Source: Phoenix dactylifera (taxonomy: Eukaryota; Streptophyta; Magnoliopsida; Arecales; Arecaceae). From it: a DNA stretch of 64,000 nt. Positions 1 to 13,100 of this stretch are shown here, in pieces (position 1 is the stretch's first letter; each line of letters opens with the position of its first letter). A program made the translations under genes and the position numbers. A model generated the notes under the pieces. It was not told the origin of the DNA. It searched no databases and saw only the letters and a list, made by a program, of their open reading frames with translations. The stretch lies in the NCBI RefSeq assembly GCF_009389715.1, contig NC_052395.1:20115993-20179992 (forward strand). Reading direction: 5' to 3'.

Positions 1-2291
1 GGGGATCGGCTGGCTTCCTTCCATCTTCTTGCTCCTCGTTTTCTTCTTTCTCATCATCGGGTCGGCACGTGGTGTGATCGGATGGCCGGAGATTAGTGGT
101 CCGAGCGGGAGAGGGCGAGTGGTAGGGGTTGGAGAAGGGGTTCGGTCGGATAATCTCTCTTGGATTTTCCGAATCTTTGCACGGCAGCACCATATCCGTT
201 GTATATGTCGGCGGAGACAAAAAAATGTAAACAGCCCGAGGTTTTTGCGCTGATGGGTAGGAAGACTTAGAGTTATAGGGACTCGCAGAATTTGGAAACT
301 TCTCTTTTTCTGTCCTAGATTTTATTTTTCAATGCATACAACACACGTGTTCAAAGCAATGGACTGATATTGATCGCTGCTATTTTCTTAAAAAAGAAAA
401 GGAGAATGGCTGCTATTATATCATTAGGCATGACATTCCTTAATTTCGAAGGATATTGTTTCCTCTTTCATATAGTGTCTGTATTCCTTATGATTTTGGA
501 GTCTAGGTGCATCCTGTTTCAATTTTTTTTCTCATGTATATCCTACGTTTCTATTTTCCAAACAAAGCATGCATTTATTTCCGCTTCATCTCTATCTCCC
601 TCTCCAACAACTTGATCCATTTACCGATATACGGTGGTTGAAACGGTTGCCACATACTTGTGGCCCTTCAAGTTGCAACCACGTAGGATTAATGACCGAC
701 AAACCTGTGAGGAAGCCTTGAAAGACCATATCCAAATCATGTAATCTATCACATACAAAAAAAAAATCATGAAAGCAATGTTACAAGCAACCTGCTAACA
801 ATATCAAAGCATATGATACAACTATCATAGTAAACAACAATGATCTTGAATTGCAAAGAATTTGTGAACAATTATGAAAAACCAAATAGTGACCAGCAAG
901 GCAAGATAAAAAAAAAAAATCCACCATGGACGAGAAAAGTTTGAGTTTGTCCACAGCCTATCCACCATTTCCATAATCCATATAGCAATCTGCATGTGTA
1001 TCATAAATTTGTGAAAAAGTATGGAACGAATAACAAGCAGGAAGAAAGAACAAGTGACAGCAACTAACAACCTGCAACTTGCTACTAGATAATAATTGAT
1101 TTACAATCATATATCAATCAGATTCTCAGCATGCATCAACCAACGTCCAAATAATTTGATTTGCAACCAGCACATAGAAATTAACAAAATAAGAACCACC
1201 AGTCGACTTTTTAGCCTCAATCAACGTACAAACAAGCTGATGTACAATCATCTACCAACAATCAAATCTCTTCAAAATATAGCATGCAAAACCTTACCAA
1301 CTGATATAAAACAGGATGATCCACGACCTGTTAAGACATACTATCAGCATTAATTCCACATGTAACAATTAATCCCACTAGCAAACTCATAAAAATGAAG
1401 TGCTGAAACAAAACCTATAATAATTGCAAAATAACATAATATTATGAGAACAAGGCAGCAAGCCAAGTATGAAAGAGTACATTCGTATGATCATTGATGA
1501 TCATTGGCTCAAAGTTTCAGGGCTTGTGTTGCTGAAAGCCGTGGAAAAATAACCACATTCGTAAATTCCTCTAGAGGGCAAATTCCCGAAGCTACTCTAA
1601 TCATCATCAGCTCAGATATAATTTGGTTGTTACTAAGGTTGCCAACTTGGTGGCCATCCAATTTGTGTCCACCATACATGCCGCTGACTCGATAATAAGG
1701 TCCCATAGTTAAACCTATATAACAAGCAATTTGATCGATCAGGACTGAGATCACTGTCGAGGAGTAGCGAAGCATCAATAGAGATAAAGAGATTGCCGAT
1801 GGGAGTAGCGAGGCACAATAATTGCCAGATATATCATTTTTGGGCAACTATGAGATGCAGAGAGGGAGGCGATCAGGGTTGAGACAAGGGTTTAAGGGAG
1901 GAAGGGTCAAGAGTTGGTGGTCTGAATTACTTGAGAACAACGAAGTGAGGAGTCAAAGGCACATCTAGCTTCAATGGCTTCAGCCTTAGGGCGATGATTG
2001 AGCTGAAAATATTATGGGATTCGAGGGCTTGTGTACTCTAAAGCTATTTCTGAGTATTTGTAAATATAGGCCCAACTCAATCTGTAATCCTATGATTTTA
2101 CTAGTTGTTCTGAGCCAACTCATAAATATATAAGATTTTTAGCTCAATCATCTAAACAAGCTCTTTGTCGAGTCTAATGTTGTGAAAGTGGGAACATAGA
2201 CAAAAAGTCAGAAAGTGGGTTGGGAGTGGCACCTACCTCAGAAGTAACATCCAAACAACCAAACTTCCTGATAGATTGAATCAAACATGCC
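1..2291. other. Intergenic, no supported gene
   Basis: AT-rich sequence with no coding region I can support. The first 250 bases are GC-richer and contain a short open stretch starting with a hydrophobic run at 29, but it has no recognisable domain. An antisense open stretch at 1509-1847 is also unrecognised. The left end could be the edge of a gene that lies outside the window. Confidence 0.5.
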
Positions 2292-2730
2292 TGTAACAAC
2301 CTAGGACCTCACTCAAAAAGGCTAGCTGGAAGGTATTTCAAATTTTTTAGTTTTGTATAAGTGCCCAAGATCTCTCCAACAAATAACCGATGTGAGACTA
2401 AATACACACCTGCATAAATTCTCACATATTCCTCTGTTTAAGCCTTGATGTCCTCATCATACTAAGAATTCAAATCCATTCAATTCTAATCACAAGCATC
2501 ACAATTAGCCCGTGGTCAGTCTCAATGAACTCATACTGTAGTGTCCCCTTAATCCACATGAACCATAGGCCGGATCCACTCCGATATCCTTTGTAACAAC
2601 GTAGGATCTTACTCAAAAAAGCTACTTAGAAGGTATTTTTTGAATTATTTAGTTTTGTATATGAGTATTCAAGATCTGTCCGATGAATAACCGATGTAAG
2701 ACTAAAGACACGTCCACACGAGTCTTCACA
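2292..2730 (-). mobile_element. TRIM-type miniature LTR element, copy A
   Basis: Two direct terminal repeats, 2292-2426 and 2592-2730 (about 135-139 bp, diverged), flank a 165-bp non-coding centre. Read on the minus strand each repeat begins TGTGA and ends TTACA, so the ends are TG...CA. The centre begins next to the inner repeat end with a degraded version of the tRNA-iMet primer-binding site and finishes with a purine-rich stretch, as in an LTR retrotransposon. The flanks ATGCC and AAGCC could be a decayed 5-bp target duplication. Two further copies of the same family lie near 36.9 and 38.6 kb. It has no coding capacity, so it would need proteins from another element. Confidence 0.8.
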
Positions 2731-3996
2731 AAGCCCTAGTCAACCTTCTTTGCCCATATGGTATCTTTATTGGTCCTTGGATCTAAGACTCTTTGTAAAT
2801 CCCAACCCCTCATTACGATCTTCTAATCTTGACCATTTAAAGAAACAAATTTTGAAGAAACATACCTTCCAAAGATCTTAGTCATCCATCTCAATGATCC
2901 TTTCCTCTTCCCTCCTAGCCAACAACTAATTTCCATAATATGACAACTCATATTCACTTCTAGGCTTAAATCCTTCACTTCTAGGCTTAAATCCTAGAAA
3001 TCATCTAAAAGACCTAATTCTAACCACCCAACCTTCTCCTTCAATCTTGGCTATCCAAAATAATGCAAGCGAAGAAATACAACCTTCCTTAATCTTCAGC
3101 ATCTAGTCTAAACTATCTCATCAATCATTTTCCTCATCCCTAGCCAATTGCCATAGCCCATTTTGATCAAGATTGGATTTAGGGAACCCTTTGGAGTAAA
3201 CAATCCTTGTCTTCTATCTCTTCATTCTTTTGCTATAAGCAGCCTTTAATACTAGCCAAAATGGGGAGGGAAAATATAAAGAAATTATCAAGCAATAGGG
3301 AAGACTCTATCAAAACCCTAGCCTTTACTTTGTTTCATGACTTCCCTCTACCTTCAAGAAGCCATAGACCCTAGCCGTATTTCATCATCCTAGCCAAGTG
3401 CTAGCAACAAAAGCAAGAAGGAAGACCTTTCTAATCCCTTTGTTGGGGGCCTCTCTAAGTGGAGGCTCTATACCAAGGGAATAAGGAGAGAAAGTTGACT
3501 TCTCTCTACACCTTCAACCTTTCTCCTCTACTCTTTATCTTTTCTCTCTTTTTTCCTTTTCTTTTGTGCCTTTTACCTTGCCTTCAACACTAACATATAG
3601 TTAGAGTAGAGAGCATATCTTACCTTTAAGAACTCTACCTTGGAGGGGTAATAAGGTGGGATGTGCTAATCTAAATTCTTATAGCAAACAAGTCCTATCC
3701 CTAATCTTGGATTACTGAGATTCTCCAATAAAACAAAGACAACAACTTTTAGCAACCTGAACGAATCGGAGGTAGCTTTCTCTCTTTTTCTTAATTCGCA
3801 ACCTATAGCTTGTTAATCCCAAATCATTTTTTGCAATTAAAAATAAAAATTATTTATATCCTTCTTACTTAAAAAATTACTTGTGTACACTCTCTTTTGT
3901 CTTCTCTCGAATGTGCATCATATTTCCTAGTTGCTAATTTATTTTAAAAGAGTAAATATAAATAATTTAAACAAAAAAATAAAACCAATATGAACA
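2731..3996. other. Intergenic, no gene seen
   Basis: AT-rich, with no open frame or RNA gene that I recognise. A short local duplication of the phrase 'cacttctaggcttaaatcct' occurs near 2957-2993. Confidence 0.5.
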
Positions 3997-4003
3997 TAAT
4001 TTG

Positions 4004-6160
4004 TGATGGCCTGGTCAAGGCCCGATCCACCTGATTGGCCTGACCCGAGCTCAGCCCGACCCTAGCTCACATAAAAAAAAGAGGTAAAACAGAGAGGAAG
4101 ACTCCAACTGGGAGTCTTCTTCTCCATCCGACTCCTGGTAGGAGTTGACCTCTGAGAAGCAGGGAGGCTTGCCTCCTTTATGTAACCACGTCCCCACTCC
4201 CTTAGCCCTCCACCTCAAGCTTTATTCTTTCTTTTCCTCTCCTTCTTTCTTTTTCCATTAAGTTTACGGCTGCCCATTATTATACTCGCCGAAAATTGGG
4301 GCTGTCGGCCGTCGCCGGAGTAGAGGTAACGCCCTATCCTTCCTCCCCTTTTCTTTCTCTTCTTTCCACGACTAGGAATCATGGTCGTCGCCCGAAAAAT
4401 CGGCCGAAAATCGACTGACAAAAGAAGACCCCATTTTTTTTCTTGTTTTGGCCAAGTTTTTCTTCCTCTTTCCAACCACCATCACCATTGGCGTTCGTCG
4501 CCGAGAGACTTGGTCTCTTCCTTGCGTTGGCCCCTAGCCTCCATCGGAGCTCCACCTGCTGATGAGCAGGCTAGGACATGAAATCCAAGCCAAGAACGCC
4601 TCTATTCTACCCCTATTTTTTCATATTTTTCTCTTCCTTTTTCAGCCGCTGCCTCCGATTGCTCGCCACCACCGTCTGCTGCAACCTTGCCGGACCACGA
4701 CATGGCAGTAATCAGCCTGGCTTCCTTCCTCCTCTATTTTACCAAGGAAGAAAGAAAAGAAGAAGAAGAAGAAGAGGAGAGAGAGAACAATCCCTCTCTT
4801 TCTTTCTTTTATTCTCTCTCTTTTCTCTACTCTCTCTCTACTTTCTCTCTGCTCCCTCTACTTTCTCTCTCTAGAAGATCTAAGGAATCTAGTATCAGAT
4901 CCTATCGACCTGATCTATGAATCCGAGTTGACTCTGTAAATGAGCTCAATCCGTTCTGGTGCCCGAGTCACCTACTTGACTAATCACCCTGATCTTGTTG
5001 AACATGCATGAAACTTTCATTGATGAACCATGATTGATTAACCTTAGCCCTGATCGAGTCCATACCTTATGATTTATTAATCGAATTGTTTATGCCTGAT
5101 TTACTAGAAATAACCACCTTACGCTCGGTTAAGTCTTCTCGTACTATTTTATTAAAGCCATTAATTTTGCTATTAATATTTTAAATAGGACTAGTGGAGT
5201 TACCTAACAAAATCCGATGATCTAAGATAAAAAAGGTAAGTAATATTATACTCCTTACTAGTTGAACTTATAAGTAGGTCTTGCATTTTTTATTATCTTT
5301 TAAATGATCATGTCTTCTGTGCATAAAATTTGCTTATGAAAATATCATGCTTTTCTTTAAATTATGAATCAGCATATATGTTATAAAAATTATGCTTTAT
5401 TATAAAAAATAGATTCATAAATGATTCGATGAAAATAGCTTTGTTATAAAATATGAATATGATCATGTCATTCAGTCCTTTTCATCTATTTATATGCATA
5501 TTTTAAAAAAAAGATATAAGTTTTCTAAAGGCTTTCATATTGCTATGGCCGTCTCTAAAAATGGGGTCAATTAACATCCTAGAGCTCGCATCCAATAAAA
5601 ATAACCCTTTGCTAACGGGTTAAAGTTGGTAACGAATACAAACTATGATATCTTGTCGATTATGAAGATGGCCTTGTCACAGGTTATAGTAATCATAGCA
5701 CGAATATCTGTGAGCAATGTTTTGATCCATGATAGGATTATATGACATAAAAAATGAATTACGAAATTATTTGCAACATAAACTTGGCACCACGTTTATG
5801 AAAAATGGATGATTTGTTCATGCATGTTTTGCTTAATGACCTTTTTTTTAATATACTGTATTATAAAATGCTTATTTTGGAATATCCCTTATTTTTTTAA
5901 ATGATGCATCAATATGAAAAAATTTATACTTGATTCAGTAAGATGGTGAAAGGTTTACTTACTGAGTTGTGTCGCTCATATACCTCTATTTTTTCTTTTC
6001 TCTCTCTTCAGACGAATAGGGTCGATAGAAACGAAGGATGATCCAGGCTTGGAGTTCTATTTATTCTATTATATTTAAGATGGATTTAAAAGCTAAATAT
6101 AATATTGGCTTCGTGTTATTGTGGATTGTACGCCTCGGTAGCACAGCCAGGTCATGCTCA
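4004..6160. mobile_element. Solo-LTR-like block, class uncertain
   Basis: A block of about 2.16 kb begins TGATGGCC and ends GCTCA, that is TG...CA. It is flanked directly by the identical heptamer TAATTTG (3997-4003 and 6161-6167); with the preceding CA the direct repeat is 9 bp. It contains a GC-rich, pyrimidine-rich 5' part (4,100-4,900) with several short open stretches and no protein domain, then an AT-rich 3' part. Solo LTRs of large Gypsy elements look like this, but their target duplication is normally 5 bp. A 9-bp repeat would fit a Mutator-like element, and there is a short imperfect inverted match between the ends (ATGGCCTGG against ATGACCTGG). Orientation is not certain. Confidence 0.45.
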
Positions 6161-6167
6161 TAATTTG

Positions 6168-7029
6168 CCTATACCCAAATTACAGAAAATAAGATGTAAA
6201 GAAACTTGAATGGAAACATATATTCATAAATTGGATTTCATATTGTTATATTTGCCTCTATTTAAATCAAGCATAAATTATATGCAAATGTTATTTATTT
6301 ATTGATTTATCAGTAAACTGAAGGTTAATCCAATTTAAGCTACATAATATAGAAGGGATAAATCAAGTAAAATTTAAATTTAAATTATTTAAATTTCAAA
6401 TAGGTCGAATCTGAATTCAGTAAATTCCGATCCGATCCAAAAAAATTGAACGGTTCCAATTTTCGAACCCGACTCAATCCTACGGATCCTCCAAAATAGG
6501 TGGGGTCGGATCTAAGCAGGTCGGATCACGGGTCAATCTAACTCATTCGCAACCTTAATTTTACGTTCCAGCCGTTTTGAATAAGATTTATATTTTTAAT
6601 TATAGGTGATTCAATACCGGAGAAATCAATGGTGATCTTTTGCGTTCATGGAAAGGCAAGAATCTATACAAAACCAAAATTATTTCTAATAATAATTCAA
6701 TAAAATTATAATCGAGTATTTCGTTTATAGATCTCAATTTTCTTCAAAAAGAATATTTGTTTTAGAGGAAAAAAAAGCTGTAATCTTAGGCTTCCGCTCT
6801 ATTCATGGTTGGTTGGAGTTTGGCTCAAAATTAGACGGAAGTAGTCGTTGCGATTACCAAACACCCGTATGGAAATGAACCCTGTCTATGGAATGCTAAT
6901 ACGGAACCTTGCTTCGATCCCACTTCTATAGGCGTCCGCGGGATTCCGAGAGGAGGCCAAAGTAGGGCAGCTCCCCTGGTCGATCTATGGTTAAACAAAT
7001 TAGGAACCTTTTCCCCAGATCTCACCTTG
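6168..7029. other. Intergenic, no gene seen
   Basis: Sequence between the LTR-like block and the ARG1-type gene. About 6,780-7,030 is GC-richer than its surroundings and could be a short MITE-like segment or distal promoter. No protein or RNA feature is recognisable. Confidence 0.4.
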
Positions 7030-7486
7030 TACGAGAAACCTTGCTTCTATCATCGTCTTCTGGCCCGACCCTCCTCGCTGGGCGCCAGGCGAGGAAGAAG
7101 GGTAGGCGAGAAAAGATTTAGATATCACAGAGAGGGAAGAGACGCGCCGCTATTTATCGAATGATAAAACTAATGAAAATTGAATACTATTAGCTTCCTT
7201 GAAAGAAGAAGAAGAAGGAGAAACCTCTTCCTTTTCGCTCCACCCAATTCAATTCCGCGAGCCAGAGATCTCTCATCCCAGGTACGCCTTTCGATCTGTC
7301 AAACCCTACCGCTTCGATCCTTCGCCGCTCGGCCCGGCAACTTCGGATTGGTTGACGATGGGGCCGTCGCGCTGCAGGTTTCGGCGGGGCGACCATTTGG
7401 GGGGTCGTGCTCGTGGGGTTGGGGTTGGTGGAAGGAAGGGAGGGGATATTGAGATTTGAGGAGAATTGGAGAAGGCAGACACAGAG
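7030..7486 (+). promoter_or_regulatory. Probable promoter and 5' leader of the ARG1-type gene
   Basis: A GC-rich island directly upstream of the start codon at 7487. I do not see a clear TATA box; TATTTAT at 7151-7157 is the nearest AT-rich motif. A purine-rich run (GAAGAAGAAGAAGGAG) lies near 7203-7220, as is common in plant leaders. A donor-like CAGGTACG near 7280 and an acceptor-like GCTGCAG near 7377 allow a short leader intron, but this is not proven. Confidence 0.35.
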
Positions 7487-10107
7487 ATGGCGTCGGGGAA
7501 GATGGAAGGTCCGTCGGCGCCTGCCGTCCGTCGGGATCCCTACGAGGTGCTGTGTGTTTCGAGGGATTCGTCGGATCAGGAGATTAAGTCCGCGTACAGG
7601 AAGCTCGCTCTCAAGTAAGCCTCTCCCTCTCTTTTCTTTCTGAATTTTTCTAATGATCAGTTAATATACAAGGGGGTTTGTGTTTTATATGTGGGTTTAT
7701 AACTCATTTTTGATCTTCCACACAAGTTTGTTTTAGGAAGAGTGATTGAAAAATATAATTTGTTTATTAGGAAGTTCAGAAAACGAAGCCTATTGAAAGA
7801 TTGAACAGAAAAGGTATCGTGTAAATCATACGCAAATTAAAGATTTAGACAAAATTAGTTGGTGCGAGAACTCATGGAATTTGGAAGAGGAGTTTCGAAC
7901 AATCTTTGATTTGGGGAATTAATTACATTGGCATTCATGGGATGTACTGAAGGGAGACTTCGAGTCTTTGCCGTGAGCTATCTTCCTTAGATCTTGCTGG
8001 TCATCGAAATCCTTTACTTACATTCCAATGTGATAAGAATAGTTCTCATTCACGGCCCTTTTAAATATATTTTTAGTTAATGTTGATATTGGTCCCTCCA
8101 CTAGTTGAGTTCCAAGGTTATGGATTCAAAAGATTGGTAGAAGAAGGAAGAAGTAGAAAGGTGAAAGGTGGTCTGGAATGGGAAAAAGAGTTGGAATTCC
8201 TACAAGAAAGAAAACAATTGGAGTCGACCCAACAAAATAAGATATCTATTTTGTATATAAAGCTCATATGAGCCATTTTTACCAGCCCTAAGGGTCACAA
8301 ATTAATCCAGGCCCTTGATTAGTGTAAGTGAAATACTAAGCTCATGGTATAAATCATCCTAATATCATCACCACCACCATCATCCAAACCTTCACCTATC
8401 CAATACAAGGTTGGAAATGCTATCCTCATAAAAACCTAGTTAAATTTACTGTAGTTTACTTTAGGTTTAATGCTTTATCTTAGTTTAAATATATTCTGGG
8501 TTTTGTTGAAGGCTTGGAATTGAAAGACTATATTGAATAAATTAGTTTAGACCTTTTAACATGAAGGATTGACTTAGGGGGTTGGTTAGGTCTAATGCTT
8601 GTTGGACCATTTGATCATCATATGTTGTTTCAGTTGCACATCGTGCCTTTGGGATGTATAAGATGATCAGCATGCTGGCATGACTTTGCTCTTCGACATA
8701 TCTCGCACGTCCCATGCTGCAGTCTTTTATTAATAATGATCTGGATGGTTAAATGGTTTAACAAATATCAGACATAGCCTAGTTCTAATTATGGCTTATT
8801 CTAGCACTGTACAAATCACATCAAATGTTGAGAAGATTGGAGTACAACTTATGTTTATCTGTACTAAATAAAAAATTTAGATAATGAGATCTACAGCATA
8901 ATACTTTATGATAATTATTGGTGATCTCCTTTCTAAGCCTTGGTAGTCATCTAGGGATTTCCTTGCAATCACAAGTGCATTTTCCTAGGATTTCAGTTAC
9001 CACCTGAATGGGATGGTATGAATGTGTACCATACCATTCCGGCAAGTTTCCATCACCAATACATAGTATATTGGTACAACATGCAGTCCCATACCATGTG
9101 TCAGTACCTGATACCGTACTGTTCCAGCAAGAAACCGGTGTGGGGTCCGATTCTGGTATTTGAAACCTTGATATTACTTATTAGGAAACTAATCTAGTTG
9201 TCTTCTAGGTTGACCTTTATAGGATCGCTTGTAATGTAAATTCCACCTTTATTAGGATTGACCTAACTATAGGCCTGGTTTGTGAATCACTGATTGTCAA
9301 CACACCCTAATTTACCCCTTGGCAGTTAGTGGCCTTTCAAGGTTGTACAGAGATTGATCCTCTTATGTAGCCTGCCATAGTGCCATACTGCTAACCACTT
9401 GCCTCTTTTGAGTTACAATATTTATGAGCATCACAAATTGATATGAAAGACTACGATATAATGCTTTTATCCATTTTCATGAATGCAAAATGTGAAACAT
9501 ATGCATGTATTCATAACTAACATCTCTAAATGTGGATTTTAGGACATACAATTCCAATGGTAATGCATTCTTATTTTCTTCTTATATCACCATTGTTGTT
9601 GATACATACATAAAATCAATAACAGAAAAAGAAACCAAAGAAATATCAAAGTAATTTAGTCAGATCTAACTAGTCCTCATCCCATCCTAGAACACATCTA
9701 AGCATTTGGAAACCATCCATGGCCGCATGATTTGTCGCTAATTTGTCATTTAGTGGCATGAGAGTGAAGCCAGTCTTCATATGAGATTACAAAAGAAAGC
9801 TTGAGAGGAGAACATAGGTCAAAGCATTAGTCAAGCAAGAAGAAGCTCCATGGATTTCAATTTTGTGGATTTCTTTGCCAAAATGTTTCATGCAGTCTGT
9901 CAGCTCATCATCAAGGGATGAATTCTGCGGAAAGATCGATTTCTTCACTCCGCCTATGGGTAGAAGATCGGTAAGTATGAGGCGTAAGCGATAAAAGAGA
10001 GACAGAGTGGGATAAGAAAGAAGATATTGTTTCGTGCAGTTTAGACTGCTTGTTTAAATGAGATAAGCCTCAGCTGAGTGGTGCTAAAGTCTTATACAAC
10101 ATTTTGC

Positions 10108-10189
<82 letters not shown>

Positions 10190-13100
10190 TAGAGAACCTA
10201 TGATAAACAGATCCAACAAAGCACTGCTATAGAAAGCAGTTTATATGGCCACATGTGTATACGGCTCCTAGACATTGCGCATTGATTTTGTTCTCTCAAT
10301 ATGCTCCTGGAGTGCATAATGGTTGTTGATGTTGCTGTACAATCCTAGGCATCCTCCTTATGCAGATTGGGCAGTATGCTGGTCAAGTGGAGAAATGTAA
10401 GACCTGAGGGATCCTTTGTCCAAATACATTCACGGTCTATAATGTCCCATTGTTATGAAAACTGGGGTTCCCTTTTTTTCCATTAACCTGTAGCCCTACC
10501 TATTGTTGCTTTAAGTAGCACTAGCACATAGAGACTAGAGGAGTTGGTAGGAACCCAAAAGTGCCTATTCTTCAGCGAAGAGATAGAAATACATGTACTA
10601 CAGGAAATTCATTAGTTGCGCTAATTTTGGATGAAGTGATGGGGTTCAATTGAATCAATAGGGTTATACGCACACAAGACTGGACTTGGCCTTTTAATTT
10701 ATAGAGTAATTATGGAAAAGGGAAAACTTAAATTTTCTGTGTAGAAGTTGTGATAAACAATTTTAACAATTTCTCTTTTATTATATAGTTTGTCTTTTTA
10801 AGGAGTGAATAACAAAGAAGGATTTTTTTCTCAAAAGAAATAACAATGATCTATGATCCCAAATAGATAGGACTTGCTGGTCATGGTTATGAGTTGTGGT
10901 TACTTTTCTCTTATAGGCCATCTTTCACATGATTGTGAATGAATTTATTGTTTACATTTTACCTGTATATTGGGTATTCGCATATTGATTATGTAAAAGT
11001 TCCACGCTCATATGATGTCACTTCATTTTACATCTTATCTTCATCTTCGCATTTTCTATGTCAGTTATGATATAAAATTATCATTTTTCTTGGATATATT
11101 TGCAATCCTGGCAGTTAGTGATTTATAGAAAAATATTTTGTGCTTCTGAGATTAAAATAACCAAAATCTTGATGTTAACAGATATCACCCAGATAAGAAT
11201 GCCAGCAACCCTGAAGCTTCAGAACTTTTCAAAGAAGTTGCATATTCCTATAGCATCTTGTCAGATCCAGAGAAAAGAAGGCAATATGATACTGCTGGCT
11301 TTGAGGTGAATGCCCTTTCGACGATTGAATTTCACAAAACTCCAATATTAGTATGGATGGTTTTTGTGATCTGCAATATTTACGTGTATCATAAATACTG
11401 TGAACCAAGTTGCTATAGTAATGGTATCAGTTCCATGTGATTAATTTCATTTGTTTATTTCAGCTAACTCAAAATCTTTTTTATTTATTTTATTTTTTGA
11501 CATGTTCCACTACCTGAATATCAGCTGTGAAGATGTTCTGTTTCCTTTGTATCTTCTTTAAAAAAATTAGGTTGACGACTTCATCTTTTGATGAAGTAAT
11601 TATTATGCAATAGTAAAGCATTTATTTTTTCATGATCCATATGTGATGTCGCCTGACTCATTTTAAAACTGCAATAAGCTTTAAATTTCTAAATCCGCTG
11701 TTTAAAGTCAACAGAAGAAGTTGATTCAGATCTAAATGCAGATCTGAAACAATGGTGATCCGTTGTTTAACAGCACATCCTAGTATAGGGAGAGAGGGAA
11801 TAGCATGAGAGAGGACAGAGGAGAAGAAATAATAGGAAAGGAACAAGAAAGGGCAACAGAGTGTCCTGCAGCCTTTTATACAATAAGCTTTTCACATAGT
11901 AAAACTTTAATAATCCTCTTCTCAGCCGTAGACCTTTTTAAATAACCTCAAAGAAACACCTTTGATGACCCTACTAGGTCTCACTAAAATAGAAGTAAAG
12001 CTAAGATGAAACAAGCCAACGAGAAAACCTTAATTAAGGGCCCATATTACTAAACGAAATAACCCTGATATCCAATGGATACTGTTCGCAGAACTGTAGC
12101 CTGAACAGTACTTTTGGACCCCCCCCCCCCTAACAAAAAAAAAAAAAAAAGCTGAAAACAATACCTAATAAATTGAGGCAAAGAAAATTTTAATGCATAA
12201 ATATGCATGGTTGTTTAGTTTATTCTAGGACAATTGGTTTTGTAAAATTAAATTGAGCATTGGAAAGGGAGTGGAACATTAAAATGCTGACGGAACAGCA
12301 TGATTGGTTTCATATAAAAGTACGTAATTCTTAATGAACTTTGCTAGGCAAAATGCAGATTAAGCTGTATCTGCTGTCATCTCAATGGTATACCTCTGAT
12401 CCATGTTTTTCAAAACCTTGATATAAAGACATAAGATCTACTCGAATTAGAGTATATTATCCAACATCTTAACTCATAGCTGAACCAGTTGAACTGGGGT
12501 TTAAGAAAAAGAACTGCAACTGAAGTGATCTGTATTAAAACCTGAACCAAATTGACTCAATGAGGTTGGTTCTGTTCGGTTCTCCGGTTGACGTGGAACC
12601 ATATGCATCCTACGCCATAATGACTCAAATCCTAATAAACCAAGTCTAATGTAAACCATTGGTTTGATTAATTTTATTCTAACCCATGTACTTAATAAGA
12701 TTAGTTGGTCAAGACAAGTTTCCTTCTCTCATTGAGGTAGAATTATAATTTGGCTAAAACGAGTATATAATCTCCAGGTATGATCCTAGAAGGCTATGAT
12801 TGTAATTATACCTGAAAATAGAGAAAAAAAATTTAAAATTAAATTTTAGACTAGAGACTCATCCAATCCTAAATAACTAAACTATGCTACAACAGAACAA
12901 CAAAGTGGTTGGCAGTAGGTTTCAATAAAATTCATAAGCTGGATCATATGATGGGAAAAAACTGTGGAGTCCAATAACTAAGTGGATTGTTGAACAGGAA
13001 GAGAGAGAGAGAGAGAGAGGGAGTCAATGAATCATGTTGCAATGATGTTATGGTAGTACGGTGGAGTAGTTGACTGGGTTGTTCAGCTATCTATGCCATG

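Larger units (their letters stand above)
7615..11181 (+). other. ARG1 intron 1
   Basis: A 3.57 kb intron between the two halves of the J domain. It is AT-rich with no internal gene. It holds a GTACC-type repeat near 9.0 kb and a long (TA)n tract near 10.1 kb. Confidence 0.85.

Noticed and set aside
29..253. A short secreted peptide beginning with a hydrophobic run
   Set aside because: Only the first 20 residues resemble a signal peptide; the rest has no motif, and the left edge prevents judging context.
2292..2730. Cassandra-type TRIM with an embedded 5S rRNA promoter
   Set aside because: I could not find the 5S A-box/C-box text in the terminal repeats, so the element is a TRIM but not Cassandra.
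4381..4920. Pyrimidine-rich open frames that might be a small gene
   Set aside because: They lie within the solo-LTR-like block and are Ser/Phe/Leu low-complexity translations of CT-rich DNA.
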